From Pseudovirgaria hyperparasitica (Eukaryota > Ascomycota > Dothideomycetes > Acrospermales > Acrospermaceae): DNA of 64,000 nt. The notes under the pieces are model-generated. The model was not told the origin of the DNA. It saw only the letters and a list, made by a program, of their open reading frames with translations, and did no database searches. A program made the translations under genes and the position numbers. Every line of letters starts with the position of its first letter. Position 1 is the stretch's first letter. This document shows positions 10,212 to 20,360 of this stretch, one piece after another. Location of the stretch: NCBI RefSeq assembly GCF_010093815.1, contig NW_022985552.1, positions 1,535,943-1,599,942 of the forward strand, in the 5' to 3' direction.

Positions 10212-11017
10212 ATGACCAACAAGACTTTGAGGATGGTCAGTATATCGAAGCGTATGGCAAAGCTGAAAGGCGTAAGTAGGGTGAGAAGCACACTTTTCCT
10301 ATACTGACTATGGTGCAGAAGGTATTCATATTCATTTCCTGCGACCAGTTCCGCATTCCCAGGCCTAATCACCCGTCTAGCTTCTGGCCATACGAATCGG
10401 CAATGGCGCAGCAATCATACCACCCGAACTACAAATGGTATATCTGAGATTTAGTTACTCAGGCCAACAGGGCCACATCGGCGCCAAGTAAGTGTCTCTC
10501 CATTCCAAAGCTCACCCGTCTTCAAGCTCGCACAGAAAGACACCCCTAATCACACACTTGTTCTCACAGGAAGTTTTGGAAAGTCATCCTCCCACGCATT
10601 AAATACCGCAATCCCGCTATTCCCATTCGCATCTCCAAAACCGTCGATCCAAATACATCCCCCATCCTCGAGCTTGTCTTCAATAAGCCGCCCAAGAATC
10701 TACCAATAGACTTCACGTATATTGGCAGTCAGGCAGCAGATCATGTGCGTGTGCAAATGGACATCAAGGGGATGCATGAAGATAAAATCTGGGAGAAGCT
10801 GAGAGAGGCGACAGATGCGGTGGAGGTAGAGCCGTTAGAGCATGAATTAGAGGCAGCTGAGGAACCGGAGGTAAAACGAATGCAAAGTCAATGGCAGAAA
10901 GAGAAGGCCCGGGAATTTATTCATAATAGAGACGAGTATATTGGGGGGGATATAGGCGAGGAGTACAAGCTTACCCCGAACTTTGAGGAAAATTCCCAGC
11001 CGTTAAAGAGTATGTGA
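10212..11017 (+). CDS. MRP49: Mitochondrial large ribosomal subunit protein mL61 (Mrp49), L51/S25/CI-B8 domain
   Basis: Exons are 10212-10271, optionally 10319-10321, 10381-10487 and 10570-11017, giving 204 or 205 residues. The protein begins MTNKTLRMVSISKRM; a second in-frame Met at 10233 is an equally good start. It continues LLAIRIGNGAAIIPP, then SYSGQQGHIGAK and KFWKVILPRIKYRNPAIP. The run of small-domain motifs, RxGxGAxxxP then GHxGxxxFWxxxLPRxKYxNP, is diagnostic of Mrp49/mL61. A charged helical tail (about 130-204) follows. The first intron (109 bp) can be read as two introns of 47 and 59 bp around a 3-nt exon AAG (Lys). The gene converges on GET2 with only 86 bp between stop codons. 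Confidence 0.87.
10319..10321 (+). other. Candidate 3-nt microexon (AAG, Lys) of the mL61 gene
   Basis: On the left is ctgactatggtgcag (branch and acceptor). On the right is GTATTC, then a branch ctaatc and acceptor gtctag at 10380. The pieces are 47 and 59 bp, normal for this genome, against 109 bp for a single intron. Both forms keep the frame. Confidence 0.45.
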
Positions 11018-11103
11018 TGTATGTGATAGGAAGAATGTAATATAATTGTATCATCATCATTGGAATACCGGGCAGCGTGTAGAAGCTATGGGATGCGACA
11101 TGT

Positions 11104-12106
11104 CTATGCTATACCTCCTCTCCACCATGCAACGCAGCCCAGTACAAATACCACCACCATGGCATCCGCGACGACAGTCGTGTAGATTACGCTGTAACGT
11201 CCAACGACCCTCACATATCCACTGAATGGCTCTGGCAACACACTGCTCAGCATCCCGAAAATCCCACTCTGTGGCAATGCACCCCTTTCCAGGAAGTAGC
11301 GACTACTCTGCAACACGACCTCCGCCGTGGCGAACAGCCAGAACAATCTCTTCCCAACATCATTCACTAGCTCGAAATCATCTAGACCAAACCCGCCGTC
11401 ATTCTGTGCTGATCGTCTAGCACTCTTCGCCCCCGTGAACGCCGTCTGACTTGCAATGTACACAGCAAGACCTAGTGCAAACACGGCATGTACAATTCGC
11501 CATACATAAGTTGTCGTCGGTACTGGCGCAGTCTCCTGTGGACCTCCCATGCCCGTGCCACCGGTCATAGCGGCCATCATCTGCTGCATGCCCGGTGGGA
11601 GACCAGCGAGGGGATCACCTCCAGCACCTGCGCCACCAGCGGCATTTGGGTCGAAGCCGCCGAGCATTTGCTGCAGCATACGCATTTGAGGGTCGTCTTG
11701 AGCTCCAGGTGCATTCACCGAACCGGTAAACGGGCTGGAGCGGCCAGAAGGAGTGAGTGGGCGTGATGTAGTGCGTGGTATGTAGTGGTGCTGCGAAATG
11801 TCGACTTCGTCCGGATCGTCATCGTGCGAAATACTGTGCTGGAGGACTTGTGTGGACTTGGAGGGAGTTGTAGAGGCGGCCGGGGCTATTTAGACATCGT
11901 TCAGCACGGCTTCTATTGAGCCTGATATTGGAGGTGGGCAGAGACTAAGTACCGTCATCTGGTGCAGGAGCTGGACGGCCGCTCATAGAAGTGATGGCGG
12001 CCAGCCGTGCGCTACCTCCGGCTTGGATTTTTGCATTGCGGCGCTCACGGCGGAGACGGGCTTGCTTTTGGTTTGGAGTTTCGTCGGCGGGGATCGGCTC
12101 TGCCAT
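11104..12106 (-). CDS. GET2: GET complex subunit Get2
   Basis: Exons are 11953-12106 and 11104-11885 on the minus strand (intron 67 bp, GTACTT...AATAG), 311 residues. The cytosolic N-terminus carries the basic RLRRERRNAKI element, the Get3-binding signature of Get2/CAMLG-type receptors. A long Ser/Pro/Gly- and Met-rich linker follows. Three hydrophobic segments lie in the C-terminal part (about 177-196, about 236-250, about 284-305). This layout, basic N-terminal helix plus three TM helices, matches Get2, the ER receptor that with Get1 inserts tail-anchored proteins delivered by Get3. Sequence identity beyond the RERR motif is weak, as usual for fungi. The stop lies 86 bp from that of mL61. 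The start faces the coiled-coil gene at 12484. Confidence 0.82.
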
Positions 12107-12483
12107 TCTGATGGTATTCGGAGAAGAGAGGTGAGGATTTGCGAGTGAAGATTATGGTGTAGACCATGAACGATAATGAATGTGGGATGGGGATGGTGAC
12201 CTCAAGTTCGGAATCTTGACAGAGACCGCTCCGTATAATAACCGTTTGCAAGGACTGATTTTGGCTTTGTTTGTCTCACAGATATATCACCTTCGGTACT
12301 TAGCTCTGTAGAGCTCTAGGGCTCTCTCGAAGAAATATGATATTAAGTGTCTAGAATAGATCCAATACCGCCCCGCAAATGCACCTGCTCCTTAAAAGAC
12401 TAAGAGCTAGCAGTGTTGATACTGAAATGTTGTTATTCACCCTCAAAGTTTAGTGTAGTGCTTTCGCAAAAGCTATAGCAACA
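12107..12483. promoter_or_regulatory. Divergent promoter, GET2 / coiled-coil gene
   Basis: 377 bp between two divergent start codons. No recognisable factor site. Function is inferred from position. Confidence 0.4.
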
Positions 12484-13571
12484 ATGCTTCCTCCGGTGAA
12501 TCTTGCACTGCTCGATCAAAATCCAAAGTTCAAGGCTCTATACAAAGATCTCACGACGAACAAATTGAATACAGATTGCACAACCAAAGACCTTAAGAAG
12601 CAACGCATACAAGAGGGTTTAAGTAATGTGTGCAGCTGTATATGGCACCAGCTTGGAGGCACCAGGCTGACTCCTTTCAGCAACTCTCCAAAGCACGCGT
12701 CGAAGCAGCAGAGCGATCCATATTGATGGACGGTCTCTATGAAACCTCGTTGAATACAGCAGATCTACCTGCAGACGTGCGGATTTAAAGTGTTCACTCG
12801 CACGTTAACAAACTGACCAGTACCAGCTCCGTGAAGTCGTCCAGATCGTCTGCGCACAGCTCCTCGGCGTCATCCCTGACGAAGATCACGAGATCCTTAG
12901 TGAGGACATCGAATACTTCCTCGTCCGTCTGCTCCTGCTGATGCCCTTGTCACCCGCTGAATCCTTAGCTACAGGACAACATCGATGTGGTCACATCCTC
13001 GCTCTCTACCCTCTTCACTACTTCCGCAACTCATCTAACTCGCATCGCACATCCTTTCGAGCCATCAAACGTTCTACCCCAGCTAATTTCCCGACTGCCC
13101 TCGCATATCTCAAGTCTCAAAACCACGCACATAAACCTCAATAATAATTTGACGACATCTTTTTATGACCTCACTAATCTACTTACGGATCTTCTCACAG
13201 CCCACCGCAACCTTGTCACAACCCTTCTCACCCTGACCGATCGCACCTTGCACGGCACACTCTCTCGACACACACGGGCCCATGCTGAACATCTCGCCAC
13301 TGTGACGCAAGGCTTAGCACTCAAATTGTCCATCGCGGCGCATCCTCGAACGGTAGGGGGTGGAGATGAGGCTTTGGCCGAGGCATTAGGGCTATATGCA
13401 AAGAGGGTGGAGGACAATAAGAGTGCATTCCTGGCGAAGAGGACGGGCGCGGAAAGGCTACTGAGAGGGTACGAGAGCGAAAGGGGCATGCGTGACTTGG
13501 CTAAGCGGTGGGCGGAGCTTAAGAGGGAGGAACGAGCAATCGAGGGAGAAATTGCGAGGCTAGAGAGGTAG
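12484..13571 (+). CDS. Coiled-coil protein of unknown function, four exons
   Basis: Best exon model: 12484-12627, 12681-12776, 12821-12922 and 12969-13571 (introns 53, 44 and 46 bp, all phase 0), 314 residues. The N-terminal 48 residues start MLPPVNLALLDQNPKFKALY. They are followed by helical segments (QLSKARVEAAERSILMDGLY; YQLREVVQIVCAQLLGVIP) and a long Leu/Thr-rich then charged helical C-terminus (about 115-314) ending REERAIEGEIARLER. All is consistent with an extended coiled coil. I do not recognise the family; a cytoskeletal or kinetochore-type role would be a guess. The first intron junction is the least certain: GTGTGC at 12628 keeps the frame, whereas the stronger-looking GTAATG at 12623 does not. 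The third intron has two in-frame acceptors 6 nt apart (12968 and 12974). Confidence 0.68.
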
Positions 13572-15658
13572 GAACAAGTGCGTGAGCGAGTGCGAAAGGA
13601 GAAGGGGCATTGGTGACACGGAGGTGTCGAATAAATTATAGATATTGCCGGGCTGAAGTCAACCATTCATATACTGCAGATATGCGTATAGGGGGATAAT
13701 GGTCATTCTCTCCAGCTACTCTACGTACGACACGAACGCCTCTACATCAGTACTTATCTGAAATCTAATTGTAATTCCATGTCCTACGAGACAGCTGTGC
13801 CCTTCGCCAACATCATATACCCTACCACCGGCTATAATCACGGCACTCGGCCCTGTCACAGCCTCCCACTCGTCAATCTCCCCCCTCGGCAAGCACAACG
13901 TCAATTAGTTTCATCGGAGGTGTTTATACACTTGTGAAGACTTCCTTCGCTCTCTTCTAGGGCTTGTTTTTCTTAAGGATACACTATTTAGGTGTGTGCG
14001 AATGGACAGTTGGTATAGGCATGAATGTATCGATATGATCACGCTCGGCAGCAGGGCAGAATATTGTCTGAAGTACGTTATTACTGCGTGCTATACACAT
14101 AATGATGTAGCCATATAGGTACGCGTGAATGCCGTCGGCTGGGATATCGATGCTCCCTGCTCTTATCCGCGGCGGAATTCAAATAACTCATGATGAGGAG
14201 CGCCACGAGGGTGCCTGGACTTGTGTCTTCGTATTGTGACTTAAGGGCAGAAAGGAGGTCGTGAATGCGGGTATTTGCACCGAAGGAGAATCAGTGGAGC
14301 TGGAGTTGAGCGGATGGTATATCTCTGATGGTCTCAACGGATGTTTCGAGGGTTGACCTGACAGCATTGACTGAATAGCATTGACTGGACGGCACGTTCC
14401 GGAATCTTTGTGAAGGATGATGCTGTAAGAAAAATTGTTTTCGTGGGTCAAGCTTGAGGACAGTCCCAACATCGACAAGCGATCTTAAGCAAAGAGTGCT
14501 TCAGAATGGCCAAAGGCCAGGGAGATTCCTGGGGTGTGATTCAGGCCAGTAGAGGATATGGGGTCATTGCGATGAAGTTCAGTGGGGAGTTCTAAAGGCA
14601 GGGCTTGAGCGATTCGATACACTTTAGGTAGGCATGGAAGCTTGGAGTGTCCGAGGTTCTTGACAGCCTTTTGACCGGTAAGTTGGCCTAAGTTTTTGTC
14701 GAAGATGTCTCGGAGGTTTTCTCTATTTGAGAACACATATGGAGGAGGAAGCTCGGAATATGTATTTACCCATCCACATGTCCGGGCATGATCTCATTTG
14801 TTTAATTCGAAGTCTGTCCCAAGCGTTTCATCGCAGACTTTCGCCGCGAAAGACCTTGAGCCTTGCTTACCACTTGGATAGGAGTCGGAACAGTACTTGA
14901 GCTGGATCATTGACTCTAACATTATTGGTATTGCATTCGATGGATGTTTGGGGATTGGGGAGAATTGACAATATCGAGGCTTTACACGGAGCAGGAATTG
15001 ATGTGCTAATGGCACTGATTCTAGACTTCAAAGACAATAGTCCTATAGACTAACACAGATATTTATCTATCTCTTGATAACAGCAAGTGCACGTCATACT
15101 ACCTATGAGGTCAGCGTCTTACCGCTGAGACACATCATTATTTGATACTACCAGTCATGTATATATAGAGACGGGATCTAGCAATTGTCTCAGATTCAGG
15201 AGGTATCCTTCATGCAAAGTAACATATGCTTTATCGGGCGCTATGAAGTAAGTTGATCTTGTACGGATGAAACTGCGTATCTCTCATCTCGATACGGCGC
15301 GAGATGTATACGGCGCGAGATGTACCTTCATGTGAAGGCACAAGCCCTTGAGGACGGGTCGCCAAGCTTTTGGCCTTAGGCCAACAAGCGGATATCCAAT
15401 TTAATCTGCTTTTGATACTACTGGGTGCTTATCAGAAGATGTTGCTTTACGAAACAATTAAGCAAATCTCCAACAAGACCAACACAGTACCAAGTACCAC
15501 TCTTCTCTTGGGGAATACTCAGCCAGTAAATCTCGTCTCATCCACTTATCCGCATGGCGCGGTGAGTACCGCAATCAGCTAGCTATACAACTTCAGTGTC
15601 TCTCCACCCCGACGTAGAACGGCCCTCACGACTCTTTTTTACGAAACTGCACACTACA
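13572..15658. other. Gene-poor intergenic stretch of 2.1 kb
   Basis: No supported gene. Three successive minus-strand open frames (14188-14478, 14485-14736, 14794-15015) lie end to end without recognisable domains. They could be a decayed gene or chance. A 16-bp direct duplication with hairpin potential lies at 15285-15323. The right end is the promoter of the GT34 gene. Confidence 0.45.
15285..15323. repeat. Tandem 16-mer (x2) with overlapping 7-bp inverted repeat
   Basis: The unit atacggcgcgagatgt occurs exactly twice (15292-15307, 15308-15323). In addition catctcg (15285) and cgagatg (15300) form a 7-bp stem with an 8-nt loop. It lies about 340 bp upstream of the GT34 start. Confidence 0.7.
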
Positions 15659-16722
15659 ATGCACTTCGCATTCCCACCACGCAAAACCTCAAATCCTCCA
15701 CCCTACGCCGCACGTTCGACTCGCTACCCACTGTCTCAATACCTCCGCCGTAGCCAAATTCGCAAATTCGCAATAATAGGCCTTGGCATCATCGCCTTCG
15801 TATACTTCATAGCCAGCTTCTCCAGCGAGAGCGAAGAGCGCATCCCACCTGGCACGCCACCCGCGGTCATAGTCACTGTGTTCGACCCGAGCGCAGATGC
15901 AGTTCACACAGAGCAGATCAAGCGGAACAGGATATCCTATGCCAAGAAACATGGTAAGTGTTCCCAGGGGGGAGGAGGAGACATTTGCCATGACTGACAC
16001 AGCACCAGGCTATGAGACTTTCTTTGCCTTATCCACAACTTACGACCTAGGCAAACACACAAACGCATGGTCCAAGATCCCTGCCATGCGCCATGCCCTC
16101 ACCTCCTTCCCTCACAGCACGTTCTTCTGGTACCTCGACGCTCATAGCCTGATCATGAATACCTCTCTCTCGCTACATGCCCGCATCACCTCTCCCTCGG
16201 TCCTCGAACCCCTCATGATCCGCGACGTGCCTGTTGTACCACCCGACAGCGTCATCAAGTCTTTCTCGCACCTGCGCGCCGACGATGCAAATCTGATCAT
16301 AGCACAAGACGCAGAGGGCTTGCGGCAAGATAGTTTTATACTGCGGAGCGGGGACTGGGCGAAGTTCTTTCTGGACAGTTGGATGGATCCGTTGTATCGG
16401 TCGTACAATTTCCAGAAGGCGGATGCGCACGCGCTGGAGCATTTGGTGCAGTGAGTTTCTGGCTGCCACTATGCAACATGGCAAAAGGGGCTTGTTTGCT
16501 AACAAATGGGACAGGTGGCATGGTACCGTGCTTGCGAAACTGGTCCTGGTGCCGCAGCGGACGTTCAACTCGTTCACGAGGGATTCATCGGGAAAGAATG
16601 AGGAAGGTTTGTATAAGGAAGGAGATTTTGTTGCAAACTTTATGGGATGTGACAAAGGTGAAAGGAATTGCGAGGACGAGATGAAGCCGTTTCTAGACAA
16701 GGCGGACGACGTACCTGCGTGA
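15659..16722 (+). CDS. MNN11: Golgi alpha-mannosyltransferase, GT34 (Mnn10/Mnn11 type)
   Basis: Exons are 15659-15953, 16009-16450 and 16515-16722 (introns 55 and 64 bp, GTAAGT and GTGAGT), 314 residues. It is type II: a short basic cytosolic tail with many Arg/Pro, one TM helix (about residues 36-55, FAIIGLGIIAFVYFIASF), then the lumenal GT34 domain. There VIVTVFDP and RISYAKKHGYETFF begin the Rossmann part, and FFWYLDAHSLIMN is the nucleotide-sugar/metal region, followed by QDSFILRSGDWAKFFLDSWM and a C-terminal DFVANFMGCD. These are the hallmarks of the fungal Mnn10/Mnn11 group, which extends the alpha-1,6-mannan backbone in the Golgi. The LD-x-H arrangement is, as I recall, typical of the Mnn11 branch. 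The start at 15659 is chosen because it gives the normal short cytosolic tail; an in-frame extension of 21 codons exists. Confidence 0.88.
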
Positions 16723-18008
16723 TGTCCACAACGAGGAGCACGGCGATCGGAGTTTTATATACCCTGTTTTAGATGCACTCAAGGGCCGAGAGGCATACAA
16801 TTCCAGCATTCAACGGTCCTAGATGAGTAATTGTAACATGAAAGGATTCTCAGCGTCATTTACCCCCTCACTCCTGGCTCCATTTTCGCTTGTAATAAGA
16901 CACGCAGCAGGTAGACCATATATACATGCTAATCTTTTAGCACATCTCTTCCCTTCTCTCTATTCACTGAAAACCCACACTGCTGGTCTCCCTGTTCGAC
17001 GATAACCTGGGCCCTTGATCATCATGATTTCGACGTCTCCCACAACATCACCTTTAAAGTACAATCTTTTCGCGCCGATGCTTTGTGCAAGTACTAGGTA
17101 CGCTTTCGCTCAGGACCAAGTATCGATGTGACCATTCTTAGACATACAACTCCGCCTTTTCTCATAAGCGCACACAAGTAGTACTAAAGAGGGCATTATG
17201 GGCCTAGAATTCACAGCTGATCCATTGAGCTTACCCTCACACTTACCTTGGTCCAGTCCCCGGGTAATTAGGCTATGGAAATAGTCCAAATGTGCTTCGA
17301 TCTCGTACGAAGGTCGTAAGAGCAGTGATGTTGTTCCATTCTCGTCGTTGTGTTAACATCATCTTCGAATTGACGATAGGCCGGCAAAATAAGCGTGCGG
17401 ATCATGGACGATGCTCTGTTAATATTGACGTAGCGATAGGTGGTTTACAGTGTCGATCATAGCAAAGAGTACATCTGCAGTCCAGACCTCTTGCAAGATT
17501 GATGTATCAAAAGCCAGGCTATACTCCCTTCTGCGCACTTGTGACGTACCGTTCATCATGGTTAAGTTCGAGTGCATGAGCACGTCATCGCGATCAGTGT
17601 CGCCTGGCTGGATTTAATGAAGTTGCGCGCAGCTTTAATGCAATGCGAATTTGAAGCATTGTTAGGATTCGGAGGATCACATGCGAACGCGCTCATGGTT
17701 TGTAAGTTGAGAGTCCTATTAGTAAGCGTAGGGCCTTTCGAATTGTACTATGCAGGTACCACAGATGTGTCGCCGGAACAGCAGTCGATGATATGCACTG
17801 CGCTGGTGACGAGGTATAGGTAAAAAGTCCAAAGTTTTGCACAGGCATCGCCAATAGAGCGACTGAGTCTCCTATCCCATTTATGTAGGGAATAAGAATT
17901 CCGCTCCAAAGTGCCACGCCTTTTTTCCCAAAGATGCCTTGTCATGTCACGTCATCCGTCACGCCGTGTGAGTCGTCTCACAACGTCGGAGAAGAGAAGG
18001 GGTATCAC
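16723..18008. other. Intergenic, no gene seen
   Basis: 1.3 kb without a supported coding region. Open frames at 16823-17005 and 17572-17823 (plus) and 17693-17945 (minus) have no family likeness and no splice partners. GT34 3' flank lies on the left, HPt gene 3' flank on the right. Confidence 0.5.
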
Positions 18009-18669
18009 TCATGCTTCGTAAAACTCCCTCATGAGCTTCTCAATAACCTCGAAATCTTTCTTGGTCTGCTTGATGATGCCATCTAGTTTTTCTAGGCTCT
18101 TATCGTCGTCCAATTCGTCGTGCGATCCAGTCTCGTCCTTGCGGGAACCAATGTGCTGGATTTTCTCGCAGCTGTCTTTGACTTTGGTCAGACCTAGAGT
18201 CGCCGATGAACCTTTGAGGAAGTGGCCGAGAGACGAGAGTTCTTCCAAGTCGCGCTCGCCGCTGGTCTAAAGTCAGCACGAGCCCTACACACGCATCATT
18301 CGGAGCTGGCCGCTTCGGCCTAGGAAACTCACAGGGCTGTATCCATATTCTTGAATGTGCTTTCGGCTTGCTGGAAGAAATCAAAGACAATCTCGCGGCT
18401 AAATTCCCTCTCATCCTCGTCATCGTCCATTTGTAAGATTTGCTCGAAAGTCGCATAGTCGAGCGCATCGCCAGCCTTTTTGATGAGGGTTGCCTCCTTC
18501 AGTGACTTCATAGTTAGGAGAGAGGGTTAGCAATGGCGAGCTTGGGAGTGAGGGAATGCTGTGCCTTAATGTGGAAGTAGAGAGGATCAGAGGAAGAGGA
18601 TAGATAGTGGTGAGAGACAGAGAGAGGATAGAGAGAGGTACGAACAACGTGCAATTCTTCGGGAGCCAT
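18009..18669 (-). CDS. YPD1: Histidine-containing phosphotransfer (HPt) protein, Ypd1 type
   Basis: Model: exon 1 18646-18669, exon 2 18333-18505, exon 3 18009-18261 (minus strand), 149 residues. The HPt four-helix core is clear: YATFEQILQMDDDE, FSREIVFDFFQQAESTFKNM, then LSSLGHFLKGSSATLGL. His79 in LGHFLKGSS is the phosphorylated residue of the His-Asp phosphorelay, and KDSCEKIQHIG is the following helix. It relays phosphate from hybrid histidine kinases to Ssk1 and Skn7-type regulators, in cytosol and nucleus. The second intron uses an acceptor at 18262 that keeps frame; the AG just before it (ending 18267) does not. Exon 1 is short (MAPEELHV) with a 140-bp pyrimidine-rich intron and an ideal CTAAC branch. 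Alternatively translation begins at the ATG at 18511 within the next exon. Confidence 0.87.
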
Positions 18670-20360
18670 GATTCTGGATGTCCGCCGTGCGTAACTTACG
18701 CCTTCCAATCTCGCTGTCTTACACGTGCGGGGCAGGTGGTAGGTAGGTAGTAGCAAGTGAGTAGTGATGGAAGTAGCTGGAGTAATTAGTGCTTTCTGGC
18801 TGCCGATTGATGGCGGCGTCGTGGGAGCTTGCCTGGCCTTTGGCGGGGTTCTTCCACCTCCTACCGTAGAGCTTCGCTGATGCCTGGGGGAGGGGACTTG
18901 GCTGGTGGCTGAATGTCAGACTTGATAGCGCTTTTTCGGCTCCTTTGCAAGCACGACAAAGGTTTGGGCAGAGTGGTATATCCTGGATGAGGCTGCTACA
19001 AACCTATGCATGTAGTGATTGTAGAATAAGTTTTTGTGTCGCTTCAGGCTTCGCATCATCCGCTAGAACTGGTCAGACGAGCCGACACGAGACGGCCTCT
19101 CGTTATTGCCCAGTGGGCCCCCAAACTGTATGTAACATGGATGTGTCTGTGATAGTACGCCCAGGTAGCACTGCCTTAGGTAGGGTGTGAGTCGTGTCCC
19201 CTAACTATGACGAGGTTTATGTTCACTCGATCACTCGAGGGTCGGGCCGACACGTGTTGTCTAGGTTTTCAAGCGTTCCCAAGTGAGTAGTCTGTCGACA
19301 TTCATTTGTACTTCCGCAAGATCACCCAGCACACCTCACTTAAGCTCGTTGCTTAGGATGTTAACAAAGATACTTTAGGGTCTCTATGCTCCAATGGATT
19401 TAGACAGACTCTTTGGCCGCACAGAAGGTTGCTACAACCCGCTAGTACGGTCGTTCATGGCGCCCTTTGAGAATTTGGGCCATGTATCAACTGTTTTTAT
19501 CATACAGACTGCTGTGCTTGAGCAACCTGTTAGGCTGTGCTGCAGAATCCAAGACACGTATGTCATGTAACAAGGTAAACAGTATGTGCAGGCTGGCAGG
19601 ATTGGAGCGGTATCTCCGTATACGTTTAATAACAAATAATTAATTACGGCGCAAGCCTCACACCCTCCATTCGGCGGTCTCCCGAGAACACGGATGGTAG
19701 GCGTGCGCTAAAGAGGTCTAGAACAAACGAACTCGTCGCGTCTTATATTGAATGCACGCAATGTTGCATTTTGCCGAAACCCGTCCACTAGACATGCGTT
19801 ATACAGCCTGATCCTGGTCAGCCCTTTGCGACACACCGCACCTACGTCACATCTACTTTTTGATCTGTGGGGAGGACTGCTGTAGCCCGCACGTCTGGTT
19901 AAGGTGTCCGCTGTCGCGTTGTGCACGAGTCTTGTTGGACAGCTTGTTTCATCACGGCCAGATCTCGAGTATCACTGCAACGCGGCAGCATCAGGTAGAT
20001 GGGTGCGCCGAAACGATAAATTGCTCAGGCCCTGTCACTCACAGCGAAGACAAATGCTCTTTGGTATTTGCAAAGTCCGATTGGGGCAGCTATGGCTGCC
20101 GCCACTGGTCGAAGAAATCAGCAATCAGTTTCCACCTTCAATTATTGTGCTGCACTTCCAGTCCAGGTCTGACCTGCAATCGGCTCGGAGTACTTTTTAA
20201 CAGAGTGATCTCTGGTAGACCGTTGCATTGCTTTCGAACAAGACATGATGTGCTGAATTATCAACTCTATGGTATCCTACATACGTTTTCTCATTCCATA
20301 TGCCAGTAAAGGTACACGTGACATAATGACAAGTAAGAATGGAAGTGAGACTGGGCATGC
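18670..20360. other. Intergenic, 1.7 kb
   Basis: Promoter of the HPt gene plus about 1.4 kb with no supported gene. The longest frames (19860-20309 and 19904-20200, plus) overlap each other in different frames, are Cys/His/Ser-rich, and have no domain character. Composition is normal, with no RIP signature. Confidence 0.5.

Noticed and set aside
14188-15015. Three consecutive minus-strand frames as a gene or pseudogene
   Set aside because: No recognisable domains and no convincing splice sites joining them.
15077-15150. tRNA-like piece on the minus strand (D-arm-like gtctcagcggtaagac)
   Set aside because: No GGTTC-type T-arm and no matching acceptor stem; the anticodon stem is mismatched.
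19860-20309. 149-codon plus-strand open frame
   Set aside because: Overlaps another frame of similar length, has no domain or codon character, and has no splice partners.
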